Numbered from the stretch's first letter, positions 17,731-26,117 are shown. The stretch: DNA of 64,000 nt from Leifsonia sp. Leaf336 (GCF_001423695.1 NZ_LMOZ01000002.1:728298-792297); one strand, 5' to 3'. The notes: a model not told the origin generated them from the sequence alone. Numbers and translations: made by a program.

Positions 17731-18363
17731 TCACGCCAGCCAGCCGCGAAGCGTTGCCGCCGCAGGGGAGGCCGCCTCGCTGAGCCAGGGCGCGACCGCG
17801 GTCGCGAAGGAGCGGCGCGCCTGGCGCGGGTCGTCGTCGACGGACTCGGCCGCCCAGATGACCTGCTCGCCCGCGTAGACGGAGTCGAGGAGTCGCACCA
17901 GCGCCTCGATCGGGGTCGCCTCGACGAGGTCGCCTTCGTCGACGGCATCCGTCAGCGCCGCGCGTGTGCGATCGGTGAACTCGCGGGGCCGGCCGAACGC
18001 CGAGCGCGTGTCGGCGTCGGGCAGCACCTGCCCCCAGAACGCGACCACGACACGCGCCTCCTCGCGGGTGATGTCGGTGATCGGGAGGATCTCCTCGGCG
18101 ATCGCGAGCAGTGCGGCGAGCCCGCGCAGGTTGCCCGAGCGCTCGTCGATGCGCGCCAGCGTGCGTTCGACTCCCCGCTGGGCCGCTGCCTCCGCGATCT
18201 GCTCGACCGAGTCGAAGTAGTGCCAGAGCGTGCCCGGCACGACGCCGAGCTCGGCCGCGACCGACCTCCCGTGCGTGCCCGCGACGCCCGAGCGCGCGAG
18301 CACGCGGAGGTAGGCCTCGACGATGTCGCGGCGGCGCTGGTCGTGGTCGACGATCTTGGGCAC
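17731..18363 (-). CDS. TetR family transcriptional regulator
   Basis: A 210-residue repressor-type protein. The N-terminal helix-turn-helix is typical (RRRDIVEAYLRVLARSGVAG, then SVAAELGVVPGTLWHYF, about residues 10-50); the C-terminal ligand domain includes LLDSVYAGEQVIW. The start is GTG 18363 (VPKIVDHDQ) with a G-rich TGGGGGC site before it. The frame continues upstream through the repeat region but that part is not protein-like. It faces the convergent aspartase gene at its 3' end and is divergent from the copper amine oxidase, so it is the likely regulator of that gene, perhaps through the TTGAC-N6-GTCAA palindrome at 18646. Confidence 0.9.
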   Translation of the reverse strand: MPKIVDHDQRRRDIVEAYLRVLARSGVAGTHGRSVAAELGVVPGTLWHYFDSVEQIAEAAAQRGVERTLARIDERSGNLRGLAALLAIAEEILPITDITREEARVVVAFWGQVLPDADTRSAFGRPREFTDRTRAALTDAVDEGDLVEATPIEALVRLLDSVYAGEQVIWAAESVDDDPRQARRSFATAVAPWLSEAASPAAATLRGWLA

Positions 18364-18387
18364 GCCCCCATCTTGCCAGCCGCGAGG

Positions 18388-18611
18388 AACGGAGGAGATC
18401 GGGCCGGCCGCACCCCGAAATCGCAGCCGACGGAGGAGTTGCGCCCCGAGACCCGGCAGATCTCCTCCGTTGCTTCCGCCCGTCGTACCTCCGCAGTTCG
18501 TCCGTCGCCCACCCACCGAGCCTGTCGGAAACGGAGGAGTTGCGCCCCGAGACCTTGCCGATCTCCTCCGTTCCCCGCTTTCCGCGGGCGTGTCGCTCAG
18601 GATCTCCTCCG
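18388..18611. repeat. Cluster of CGGAGGAG / CTCCTCCG palindromic repeats
   Basis: Within the TetR-amine oxidase gap the arm ACGGAGGAG or its complement CTCCTCCGT occurs repeatedly. There is a single arm at 18388-18400, then two near-identical hairpins at 18430-18471 and 18530-18572, and a single reverse arm at 18598-18611. The two hairpins share the left arm plus loop start (GGAGGAGTTGCGCCCCGAG). The same arm forms the terminator-like hairpin at 8521-8563. The arm CTCCTCC resembles the anti-Shine-Dalgarno sequence, so it would pair with ribosome sites if transcribed. No protein-coding signal is seen here. Confidence 0.7.
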
Positions 18612-18645
18612 CTACCTGCTTCCCGCCTCTTCCGCATCCCGGATT

Positions 18646-18661
18646 TTGACGCTAGAGTCAA
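18646..18661. promoter_or_regulatory. Candidate TetR operator TTGAC-N6-GTCAA
   Basis: A short perfect inverted repeat with arms TTGAC/GTCAA around GCTAGA lies 34 bases upstream of the amine oxidase start and in the gap controlled by the divergent TetR gene. TetR proteins commonly bind palindromes of this kind, and TTGACG could also serve as a -35 element. The link is inferred from position only. Confidence 0.4.
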
Positions 18662-18694
18662 TAACAATCGGGAGCACCGACGAAGGAGTATGGA

Positions 18695-20674
18695 ATGTCC
18701 CTGACCGTCCCCACCACGACGACCACCCACCCGCTCGCCGCACTCACCGGCGGCGAGATCGACCGCGCCCGTGAGGCCGTCACCGCGGCCGGCCTGGTCA
18801 CCGAGCACACCCGGTTCACCTACGTGCTGCTGCACGAGCCGCACAAGCGCGACGTGCTCGACCCCGAGCGCGCCGCCGGGCTGCACCGCCAGGTGGAGAC
18901 GCTGCTGCTCGACTTCTCGACCGGAGCGGTCACCCAGGTGGTCGTCGACGTGACCGACGGCGTCGTCGTCAGCACCCGCGAGCTCGACCCCGTGACCGAG
19001 GGCACCGCCCCCGTGCTCGACGAGGAGTTCGCGCTCGTCGACGAGATCGTCAAGGCCGACGCCGGCTGGGCGGCAGCACTCGCCCGGCGCGGCATCCACG
19101 ACATCGAGAACGTGCGCACCTGCCCGCTCACCGCCGGCCACTTCGACTACGACGACGAGGAGGGCCGCCGGATGTTCCGCGTGCTCGCCTTCTACCAGGC
19201 CGACCAGGCCGACCTCGCGTGGGCGCACCCGATCGACGGCGTCGTCGCGCACGTCGACACCCTCTCGCGGTCGGTCATCCGGCTCGTCGAGACGCCGATC
19301 GACACCGTGCCGATGGAGTCGGGGGACTACCTCGACCCGCAGCTCACCGGGCCGTTGCGCACCTCCCTGAAGCCCATCGAGATCCGCCAGCCGGAGGGCG
19401 TCAGCTTCAGCTACGACGACGGCGTGCTGCGCTGGGAGAACTGGGACCTCCGCGTCGGCTTCAACGGCCGCGAGGGACTCACCCTCCACGACGTCGCCTT
19501 CACCTACCAGCAGGAGCGCCGCCCGATCCTCTACCGGGCCTCCATCTCGGAGATGGTCGTCAACTATGCCGACCCGACGCCCATCCATGGCTGGCAGAAC
19601 TACTACGACGCCGGCGAGTACCAGTTCGGCCGCCTCGCGAACTCGCTCGAGCTCGGCTGCGACTGCCTGGGCGAGATCTTCTACCTCGACGCCGTTGTCG
19701 CCGACGACTTCGGCCACCCGCGCACCATCACGAACGCGATCTGCATCCACGAGGAGGACTACGGGATCCTCTGGAAGCACACCGACGAGTTCAGCCACAC
19801 CTCGGAGGCCCGCCGCCAGCGCCGCCTGGTCGTCTCGTTCTTCACGACCGTCGGCAACTACGACTACGGGTTCTACTTCTACTTCTACCTCGACGGCACC
19901 TTCGAGGTGGAGGCCAAGGCGACCGGCATCGTCTTCACCGGCGCGCACGACGGCGGCGACGACCCCTACTCGACCCCGCTCGCGCCCGGACTCGGCGCTC
20001 CAGTGCACCAGCACATGTTCTGCGCCCGCCTCGACATGACCGTCGACGGCGTCGCGAACGCGGTGGACGAGATCGACGTCACGCGTGTGCCGGTGTCGGA
20101 GGGCAATCCGTGGGGGAGCGCCATCGGCCGCACGATCACGCGCCTCGAGACGGAGGCTGGTGCGGTGCGCGACGCCGACGGTAGCGTCGGCCGCGTGTGG
20201 AGCATCAGCAGCGCCGAGCGCACCAACCGGGTCGGCCGGCCGACCTCGTACGTGCTGCACCCGGAGTCCGCTCCCGCGCTGTTCAGTGCAGAGGAGGCGC
20301 ACCAGCGCCGCCGCGCCGGGTTCGCCGCCCACCACCTGTGGGTCACGCAGTACGAACCCTCGGAGCTGTGGGCCGCCGGCTACGCGGTCAACCTCCACCC
20401 GGGCGGCGCGGGCCTGCCGGCGTACATCGCGCAGGACCGCCCGATCGACGGCGAGGACATCGTCGTCTGGCACACCTTCGGGCTGACGCACTTCCCGCGC
20501 CTGGAGGACTGGCCGATCATGCCCGTCGACTACGCGGGCTTCTCGCTCAAGCCGTACGGCTTCTTCGACCGCAACCCCACCCTCGACCTCCCGCGGTCGT
20601 CGTCGGCCTCGTGTCACACGGCCTCCGCTTCGGAGTCGTCGGCCTGCGGCCCTGATTGCACCTGCGGGCACTGA
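18695..20674 (+). CDS. Copper-containing primary-amine oxidase
   Basis: A 659-residue copper/TPQ amine oxidase, which converts primary amines plus O2 to aldehyde, ammonia and H2O2. The cofactor tyrosine is Tyr389 in TVGNYDYGF, the catalytic base is Asp305 in NYYDAGEYQFG, and the three copper ligands are His438 and His440 (HQHMF) and His599 (GLTHFPRLEDW). Two N-terminal N2/N3-type domains precede the catalytic beta-sandwich. GAAGGAG stands before ATG 18695. The C-terminus is odd: after PTLDLPRSS it ends in a tail with CH, then CGPDCTCGH, a likely metal-binding sequence. It lacks a signal peptide, so the enzyme is probably cytosolic. The aldehyde product could feed the aldehyde dehydrogenase at 11 kb. 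Confidence 0.93.
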   Translation: MSLTVPTTTTTHPLAALTGGEIDRAREAVTAAGLVTEHTRFTYVLLHEPHKRDVLDPERAAGLHRQVETLLLDFSTGAVTQVVVDVTDGVVVSTRELDPVTEGTAPVLDEEFALVDEIVKADAGWAAALARRGIHDIENVRTCPLTAGHFDYDDEEGRRMFRVLAFYQADQADLAWAHPIDGVVAHVDTLSRSVIRLVETPIDTVPMESGDYLDPQLTGPLRTSLKPIEIRQPEGVSFSYDDGVLRWENWDLRVGFNGREGLTLHDVAFTYQQERRPILYRASISEMVVNYADPTPIHGWQNYYDAGEYQFGRLANSLELGCDCLGEIFYLDAVVADDFGHPRTITNAICIHEEDYGILWKHTDEFSHTSEARRQRRLVVSFFTTVGNYDYGFYFYFYLDGTFEVEAKATGIVFTGAHDGGDDPYSTPLAPGLGAPVHQHMFCARLDMTVDGVANAVDEIDVTRVPVSEGNPWGSAIGRTITRLETEAGAVRDADGSVGRVWSISSAERTNRVGRPTSYVLHPESAPALFSAEEAHQRRRAGFAAHHLWVTQYEPSELWAAGYAVNLHPGGAGLPAYIAQDRPIDGEDIVVWHTFGLTHFPRLEDWPIMPVDYAGFSLKPYGFFDRNPTLDLPRSSSASCHTASASESSACGPDCTCGH

Positions 20675-21195
20675 TGATGCTCGACGTGGGCGCGCTCGGG
20701 GCCTCCACGGTCTCCGCGTGCTGCCTGCTCGGCTCGCCGCGTCCGCGCCGGGTGTGGATCTCGGCGTCGCTCATGGTGCTGGCGATGCTCGGCTGCGTGC
20801 TGGCCGAGGCCGCGCCCGGGCTGGGGCTGGCATCGATCGTGCTCTCGCTGGGGTCGGCGGGGTTCGCCCTCCAGCGGAGGGACGGACGGGTCGCTCCGAT
20901 GAGCCTTCATCGCGCGCTCGGCGGCGTGACGATGGCGGCTCTCGTGGCGATGTCGATCGGGATGGCGGGGGCGCGTGCGTCCGCCGCCCCCGGGCACTCC
21001 CACGGGGTGTCGCTCGCGGCGATCGCGTTCGGCTTTGTCGCCGGTTACCTCGCGTACAGCGTGTGGCTGCTGATCGCGATGGCGCGTGCGCGGCGGGAAG
21101 CAGCGGCGGATCGTCCCGGCCGCGCCCGCGGCGTCCTCCAGTTCGGCGAGGTCGCCGGCATGGCTGTCGGCGTCCTCCTCATGTGCGCGATGTAG
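20674..21195 (+). CDS. Hypothetical membrane protein (possibly DUF5134)
   Basis: A 173-residue protein with about five hydrophobic segments and few charged residues. A HSHG cluster lies in the loop APGHSHGVSL around residue 110. The start ATG 20674 (or the adjacent ATG 20677) overlaps the amine oxidase stop, so it is translationally coupled to that gene. It resembles DUF5134-type actinobacterial membrane proteins, but I cannot confirm this by eye. Because the amine oxidase needs copper and has a cysteine-rich tail, a metal-related role is conceivable and untested. The 3' end meets the convergent DUF6457 gene four bases on. Confidence 0.65.
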   Translation: MMLDVGALGASTVSACCLLGSPRPRRVWISASLMVLAMLGCVLAEAAPGLGLASIVLSLGSAGFALQRRDGRVAPMSLHRALGGVTMAALVAMSIGMAGARASAAPGHSHGVSLAAIAFGFVAGYLAYSVWLLIAMARARREAAADRPGRARGVLQFGEVAGMAVGVLLMCAM

Positions 21196-21199
21196 GCGC

Positions 21200-21457
21200 T
21201 CAGGTCCCGGCGGGGTCCTCCGGCTGCCCGCTCTCGGCGATGGCGACGCGCAGCTCGCGCGCGACGTCCTCCAGGGTGCGGCCGGTGCCGACGGCCAAGC
21301 CTGCGATGTAGGAGGTGAGCGGCGCGGCCGGGCGGGTGACACCGTGCGCGGCGTCCTTCGCGAGGTCGAGCAGCGCCGCGACGTCGCCCGGTTCGAGCGT
21401 CACCCCGAGGCGTCGTGCGGCGGCTCCCGCCCAGGCGTCGAGTTCTTCGGGTGTCAT
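21200..21457 (-). CDS. DUF6457 domain protein
   Basis: An 85-residue helical protein (MTPEELDAWAGAAARRLGV, then LLDLAKDAAHGVTRPAAPLT and a GRTLEDVARELR segment). This matches the small DUF6457 proteins that accompany molybdenum cofactor genes in actinobacteria. Its start overlaps the stop of the MobA-like gene upstream (ATGA), so the two form an operon. Its function is unknown; a helper role in molybdenum cofactor maturation is inferred only from the pairing. Confidence 0.75.
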   Translation of the reverse strand: MTPEELDAWAGAAARRLGVTLEPGDVAALLDLAKDAAHGVTRPAAPLTSYIAGLAVGTGRTLEDVARELRVAIAESGQPEDPAGT

Positions 21458-22032
21458 GAGTGCAGCTCCTTCATCCTGTCGAGGTCTTCGGGGAGGTCGA
21501 TGTCGGCGATCGCGTCAGCGGTCGCGGCGACGTGCCGGAGGCCGAGCTCACCGACGATCGCGCGCGCGGGGAGTCCTGCGGTTCCGCCCGCGGCCTCCAG
21601 TTCGGCGAGCCGGTCGCGCAGCGCGGCGGCCGGTGCGCGGGCGAGGAGCCACTGCGGGTGGCCGTCGGCGTCGGCGAGCACGCCGGTGTCGAGCGCCAGC
21701 AGCGCCGCGATCGCGGCCTCCGGACGCGCCAGGTCGGCGGCGACGATCAGCGTCTCGCGCACGTCGCTGGGCAGCGCGGCGACGCCGGCGCCGATCGCCG
21801 CGGCCGGACCGCACCAGCGCGGGTACTCCGAGACGCGCACGACGGCGCTCGCCAGAGCCGCGGAGGTCGCCGAGACCAGCACGACGGGATTGCATCCGCT
21901 CACCGCTGCGAGCGTCCCTTCGAGCAGGGTGCGGCCGTGCAGCTCGGCGAGCAGCTTGTCGCTGCCGAACCGCGACGAGCGGCCTCCGGCGACGACGATG
22001 GCCGCGGGCGGCGTGGGAGGGTGGAGGGCCAC
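21454..22032 (-). CDS. mobA: MobA-like molybdenum cofactor guanylyltransferase
   Basis: A 192-residue nucleotidyltransferase that attaches GMP to molybdopterin. The diagnostic N-terminal loop is AIVVAGGRSSRFGSDKLLAEL (the glycine-rich motif ending in the catalytic lysine, about residues 11-31). This is followed by a Rossmann-like core with YPRWCGPAAAIGAGVAALP and the metal-binding LIVAADLARPE, where MobA proteins usually have a cDMP. That site reads ADLARP rather than GCDMP, a small departure. It could be a related NTP transferase such as MocA. It is in an operon with DUF6457. Confidence 0.75.
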   Translation of the reverse strand: MALHPPTPPAAIVVAGGRSSRFGSDKLLAELHGRTLLEGTLAAVSGCNPVVLVSATSAALASAVVRVSEYPRWCGPAAAIGAGVAALPSDVRETLIVAADLARPEAAIAALLALDTGVLADADGHPQWLLARAPAAALRDRLAELEAAGGTAGLPARAIVGELGLRHVAATADAIADIDLPEDLDRMKELHS

Positions 22033-22216
22033 CCCTCCACCCTCCCACGATCAGCGTGGATCGGCGATCTAGATGCTCTGTCGCTCGTTCTGCTGGTCGA
22101 CGGAGAGCCGGCGCGGAACGGAACGGCGCGGCGGCGACCCCAGGGCCGCACGCCGCGCCGTCGGGTGCGGGCGCCGTCGGGCCGGCGCCGTCCCCGCTTT
22201 CTGTCGTGCTGCGAGG

Positions 22217-22822
22217 TCAGGCGTCGCTCACGCGCTGACCCGCCTCCTTCGCGTCGTCGGTGACGTCGCTCGCGCGGTCGGTGGCCTCGGCCTTCACCGT
22301 CTCCACCGACTCCTGCGCGGTCTCCTTCACGGACTGCACGGCCTCCTGAGCCGGCTCCTTGAGGTCGTTCGCGACCTGCTTGCCGACCTCGGCGGCCTCC
22401 TGAAGCATCGGGTGGGCCGCGTCCTTGGCCTTGGCGGCGAGCTCCTGCTCCTTGTCGCTGGCCGGGATGAGGGAGGCTGCGAGCAGTCCGACGCCGAAGG
22501 CGATCAGTCCCACGGCGACCGGGTTGCCCTCCGCCTTGGCCACGACGCGGCGGCCCGCATCGACGGTCGCGTCCTTCGCGTCTCCGACCGCATCGCCGGT
22601 CTTGTCGGCCATCGACCGGTGGGTCTGGCCGTAGTAGTCGTACTCGTCGTCGGAGCCCATGATCTTCTCGGTGAAGGAGTGGAACGCGCCCTTCACCTTG
22701 CGCTTCTGCCGGTCGGCGATCTTGCTCGGGGTGACCTTGTCGGCCAGTGCGTCCACGTCACCGCTCAGGTTGCGGCGGGTGGATTCGATCTCGGCGCGGA
22801 TCACATCGGGGTCGTCGGTCAT
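22217..22822 (-). CDS. DUF3618 domain-containing envelope protein
   Basis: A 201-residue protein. The DUF3618 motif is at the N-terminus (DPDVIRAEIESTRRNLSGDV, about residues 5-24), one membrane helix lies at about 101-120 (PVAVGLIAFGVGLLAASLIP), and a long Ala/Glu/Lys helical tail follows (LEA-like repeats). It is probably a membrane-anchored stress or envelope protein. The start ATG 22822 has GGAGAG upstream and overlaps the stop of the holin-like gene, so it is the last member of a three-gene operon. Its function is unknown. Confidence 0.82.
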   Translation of the reverse strand: MTDDPDVIRAEIESTRRNLSGDVDALADKVTPSKIADRQKRKVKGAFHSFTEKIMGSDDEYDYYGQTHRSMADKTGDAVGDAKDATVDAGRRVVAKAEGNPVAVGLIAFGVGLLAASLIPASDKEQELAAKAKDAAHPMLQEAAEVGKQVANDLKEPAQEAVQSVKETAQESVETVKAEATDRASDVTDDAKEAGQRVSDA

Positions 22823-23235
22823 CGGTTCTCTCCGTTTCGTTTCAGGGTGTCCGGGAATTCCTTGACCGTCTCGACGGTCTGCGGCATCCCTTTCACCGCC
22901 TTCAGTTGATTGCGCCCGACCACGTAGAGGATCAGCGCGATGATGGCCCAGATGACGGCCACGACGACGCCGGACCAGGCGTTGCCCATCAGGTAGCCGA
23001 GCGCCCACCAGAGCGCGATCGACAGGAAGAGCACCGCCATCAGGGCGGCGTAGCCGGCGCCGCCCATCATCCCGGCGCCCTTGCCTGCGCGGGTCGCGGT
23101 CTGCTTCAGCTCGGCCTTGGCAAGTTCGACCTCCTGCCGGATGAGCGTCGACAGGTCGCGGCTGACCTCGGCGAGCAGATCGCCGAGGGACTCGCGTCCC
23201 GCGCGTTCCTCCGAAGGAGTGGGCTGATCGGTCAC
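22819..23235 (-). CDS. Actinobacterial phage-holin-superfamily membrane protein
   Basis: A 138-residue protein with an amphipathic N-terminus (LGDLLAEVSRDLSTLIRQEVELAKAELKQ, residues about 17-45) and two close membrane helices (about 60-80 and 86-107), the pattern of the DUF1469/holin-like family. Despite the family name it is a chromosomal envelope protein, not evidence of a prophage. It overlaps the genes on both sides by four bases. It probably works with its DUF3618 neighbour. Confidence 0.82.
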   Translation of the reverse strand: MTDQPTPSEERAGRESLGDLLAEVSRDLSTLIRQEVELAKAELKQTATRAGKGAGMMGGAGYAALMAVLFLSIALWWALGYLMGNAWSGVVVAVIWAIIALILYVVGRNQLKAVKGMPQTVETVKEFPDTLKRNGENR

Positions 23236-23978
23236 AGCGAGCCTCCGGACCGGCTTTCGTCGCCCATGGTTCCGCCCGGGACGTAGCCCTCGCTGGCCGG
23301 CACTGCCGTGCTGCCGGCTGTGCTGCCGGCTGTGCCGCTGCCGGCTGTGCCGCTGTCGTCGCCGCCGGACGCGAGCGCGCGGGTCAGTCGCCCGGCCAGC
23401 ACACCCGTCAGCGCCGCTGCGGCGATGAACGTACCGGGGTTGCGTCGTGCGTACGACTTGACCTCCCGCAACAGCGACCCCGGGTCGCGCTCGTCGAGCC
23501 AGCGCGCGACCGACTGCGTGCGAGTAGCGGCCTGGCCGACGAGGTCACTGGCGACGCCCTGCTGCTCAGACGACCGGGCCATCTGCTGCAGCTCGTCCCC
23601 GATCGAGCGGAGGCCGTCGGCCACCCGCTGCTGCTGAACGGCCGCCTGCTCCCGCAGCTCCGACTGGGTCTGGTGGTACAGCTGCTTCGCCTGCAGCTGC
23701 GCTTCGTGCGCGACGATGGCCGCTTCGTCCTTGGCGACCTCCGCGACATCGACGGCGGCGTCCTTCGCCGAGTCGGCGACGCGGCCCGCCTCGTCCTTGG
23801 CGACCTCGGTCTTGCTGGTGTCGCTGGTGGTGCCGGCTGTGCCGGATTCATCGCTGCCGGTGAGGAAGGTGCTGCCGACGGGCGGCTCGGCCCCTGCCAC
23901 CACCTCGGCCTCGCCGTAGCTCTGGCGTGTGTTCTCGAAGATCGGAGTGCCTTCGGGGTTGTCTCCCGAGATCGTCAT
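23232..23978 (-). CDS. Coiled-coil membrane protein of the DUF3618/holin operon
   Basis: A 248-residue protein. Residues about 50-170 form alanine- and glutamate-rich helices likely to be coiled coil (KDEAGRVADSAKDAAVDVAEV and so on). One membrane helix follows (PGTFIAAAALTGVLAGRLTRA), then a low-complexity tail of GTAGS/STAGS units encoded by a tandem CTGTGCCGCTGCCGG-like repeat at about 23305-23350. The start ATG 23978 has AAGGGAG upstream; a longer frame is open but not protein-like. It is the first gene of the trio. I do not recognise a specific family; a role in cell-envelope stress is inferred from the partners. Confidence 0.75.
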   Translation of the reverse strand: MTISGDNPEGTPIFENTRQSYGEAEVVAGAEPPVGSTFLTGSDESGTAGTTSDTSKTEVAKDEAGRVADSAKDAAVDVAEVAKDEAAIVAHEAQLQAKQLYHQTQSELREQAAVQQQRVADGLRSIGDELQQMARSSEQQGVASDLVGQAATRTQSVARWLDERDPGSLLREVKSYARRNPGTFIAAAALTGVLAGRLTRALASGGDDSGTAGSGTAGSTAGSTAVPASEGYVPGGTMGDESRSGGSL

Positions 23979-24169
23979 GCTCCGGCTCCCTTCCGTTTGG
24001 GTTCGAACGTGTGTGGTGTCCATGAACCCACGGAAAGTCCGCTGTGCGAGTCGGTTGACAGGTGCGGTGCGCGAGGGGATAAGAGGGGGTGGAGGTGAGC
24101 CCGCGTTCGGGACGGAATCCGTACCTCCACTGATTCGTGCGGCGACGCGGCGCCGATAGCCTCCGTCAC

Positions 24170-25075
24170 ATGACCGAGGCCACTGCCCCTGCGCCCGCAC
24201 CCGAGTTCAACCGATTCGGCTGGGTGAGGAGGCTGCTGCCGCGCATCGTCATCGGGGCGCTGATCGCCGCCGCGCTCGTCGGCGTCTACGCCGTGATCAT
24301 CGGCCGCTGGGACGAAACCTGCTGGAGGCTGATAGGCACGATCGCTCTGCTCGTGTTCTTCTCGCTGGTGTCCTGGTACGACGCCGACGTCTCCGCGCGA
24401 CGAGCGCCGTGGTTCGGGGCGGTGTCCGTGACGCTGTCCGCGTTCCTGCTGCTCGACGGCCTCTGGAAGATCTGGGCGCCGGCGCTCGATGGCAGCGTGC
24501 CCGACGACTGGTGGTGGGGCTTCTTCTCGTGGATGCTGCTCGTCGCGGTGACGCGCCTCGGCCTCCTGCACATCCACCTGGTGCTGAACACGCAGCGCCG
24601 CTTCACCGGGCCGATCATGTCGAAGGTGACGCTCGTTACCCTGATCCTGGTCGGAGCGCTGACCGTCGGACTGGCCACGCCGCTCGTGTTCCAGCACGTG
24701 GACTTCGGCGAGGCCTACTGGAGGCTGGTCGGTGCGATCGCGATCCTGGACGCGCTCGGCACGATCCTCATCCCGTTGACGTACACGCTGTTCGGGCCCA
24801 AGCGGGAGCGGGGGCCGCAGGCGCCGCGGGCGGTGGTGTCGCCGGGCGTGGTGCCGGTCGCGCCCGCTTTCGTGCCTGGGCCGGTTGCGCCCGCGTCTGA
24901 TGCATACGCGTCGCCTGCCGCGGCCGCAGCTCCTGCGGCGCCGGCCTCCGCGTACCCCAACGTGCTCACGCCGACGGGAGGCTTCCGGCTGGAGTGGCCG
25001 CGCTACGTGAACGGCACCCCGCTGCCGGCGAGGCCGGACGGGTCGCCGGACTTCACGGGGGTCGTGGGGTACTGA
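24170..25075 (+). CDS. Hypothetical membrane protein
   Basis: A 301-residue protein with about six membrane segments between residues 20 and 205 and a proline/alanine-rich cytosolic or external tail (about 215-301). A pattern around CWRLIGTIALLVFFSLVSWYDAD recurs as YWRLVGAIAILDALGTILIP, suggesting an internal duplication of a two-helix unit. No enzymatic motif is seen. The start is ATG 24170. A likely terminator follows at 25092. Its function is unknown. Confidence 0.75.
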   Translation: MTEATAPAPAPEFNRFGWVRRLLPRIVIGALIAAALVGVYAVIIGRWDETCWRLIGTIALLVFFSLVSWYDADVSARRAPWFGAVSVTLSAFLLLDGLWKIWAPALDGSVPDDWWWGFFSWMLLVAVTRLGLLHIHLVLNTQRRFTGPIMSKVTLVTLILVGALTVGLATPLVFQHVDFGEAYWRLVGAIAILDALGTILIPLTYTLFGPKRERGPQAPRAVVSPGVVPVAPAFVPGPVAPASDAYASPAAAAAPAAPASAYPNVLTPTGGFRLEWPRYVNGTPLPARPDGSPDFTGVVGY

Positions 25076-25091
25076 CGGCTGGCCGATCTCC

Positions 25092-25122
25092 GGCGCACCG
25101 AGCCGCCTCGGCGCCCCTTTTT
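25092..25122 (+). terminator. Rho-independent terminator
   Basis: GGCGCACCGAG pairs with CTCGGCGCC (one bulge) around a short loop, and the stem runs into CCCTTTTT. It sits 17 bases after the stop of the preceding membrane protein gene. Confidence 0.6.
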
Positions 25123-25174
25123 GGGGCCTCTCAGCTAGCTGAGCGTTTACTCAGATTCTGCCAGGGTTGTGTCT

Positions 25175-26104
25175 ATGACTACCCCGAATGACCCGACGAA
25201 TACGACGGCCGCGGCCGCCGGCTGGTACGACGACGGCACCGGTTCCGGCGCCCAGCGTTACTGGGACGGCGCACAGTGGACCGATGCCGTCCAGGCCGCG
25301 CCTGCCGCTGCCGGCCCGATCCCCGGTGCGCCCGTCGCTGCCGCGGCGAAGCAGAAGAATGTGCTCGGTATCGTCGCGCTGGCCGTCGCGGCCGTCGGGT
25401 TCATCTTCGCGTGCGTTCCCGGCGCACTGATCGTCGGTTGGGTGCTCCTCCCGATCGCTTTCGTGCTCTCGATCGTCGCCTTGTTCCTGAAGGGAAAGGG
25501 CAAGGGCCTCGCGCTTGCCGCTCTCATCACCTCGATCGTCGGCACCGTGGTCGGATTCGTCGTGTTCTTCGCCGTCGTCGCGAACTCGTTCAACGATGCG
25601 TTCGGCGGAACGGACACCGAGGTCAAGGCGCCGTCCTCGGCGAGCTCGGCCGCTCCGACGAAGGCGGCGGCGGAGGCGGCGAAGACCGGCACGCGAGAGA
25701 GTCCCGCTGCTCTGGGGAGCGCCATCGTCGGCAACGACTTCACGGTCACGATCAATTCGGTCAACCTCAACGCCGTCGATGCGATTCACGCCGCGAACGA
25801 GTTCAACGAAGCGCCCGACGCGGGCATGACGTACGCGCTCATCAACGCGACGGTCACCTACACCGGCAAGGATTCCTCGTATGCGGCGGAGGCCCAGATC
25901 TCGTACGTGGGAGCGGACGGCAAGGTGTACAACGAGTTCAACAAGGCCGTCATCGGCCCTGACCCGCAGCTCGGCGCGGACGAGCTCTACACCGGCGCGT
26001 CGACGACCGGAAACATCGTCATTCAGATCCCGGCGTCGGGCGATGGCCTGATCCGTGTCCAGCCCGGCCTGATTGCTGACAAGGTGTTCGTCGCGACTAA
26101 GTAG
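25175..26104 (+). CDS. DUF2510 / DUF4352 membrane protein
   Basis: A 309-residue protein with three parts. An N-terminal DUF2510 motif (AGWYDDGTGSGAQRYWDGAQWT, about residues 13-33) is followed by membrane helices at about 65-130 in a DUF4190-like hairpin, then a Thr/Ala/Ser linker (about 150-175). The C-terminal DUF4352-type beta domain (about 185-309, with SAIVGNDFTVTINSVNL and a YAEAQISYVGADGK strand) probably lies outside the cell. The start ATG 25175 is favoured over GTG 25169 because AGGG is spaced properly for it. The ligand is unknown. It ends at a strong shared terminator opposite another DUF2510 gene. Confidence 0.82.
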   Translation: MTTPNDPTNTTAAAAGWYDDGTGSGAQRYWDGAQWTDAVQAAPAAAGPIPGAPVAAAAKQKNVLGIVALAVAAVGFIFACVPGALIVGWVLLPIAFVLSIVALFLKGKGKGLALAALITSIVGTVVGFVVFFAVVANSFNDAFGGTDTEVKAPSSASSAAPTKAAAEAAKTGTRESPAALGSAIVGNDFTVTINSVNLNAVDAIHAANEFNEAPDAGMTYALINATVTYTGKDSSYAAEAQISYVGADGKVYNEFNKAVIGPDPQLGADELYTGASTTGNIVIQIPASGDGLIRVQPGLIADKVFVATK

Positions 26105-26117
26105 GCCCGTGCGATAT

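Noticed and set aside
18388-18611. CRISPR array
   Set aside because: Repeats are short, in both orientations, unevenly spaced and form hairpins; no cas gene is near.
17546-20671. A 1041-residue minus-strand open frame over the amine oxidase
   Set aside because: Antisense to a gene with all catalytic residues in place; composition is not protein-like, and its in-frame part over the TetR gene is in the wrong frame.
22819-23235. Prophage lysis gene (holin)
   Set aside because: The family name is historical; the gene sits in a chromosomal envelope operon with DUF3618 and no phage genes are nearby.
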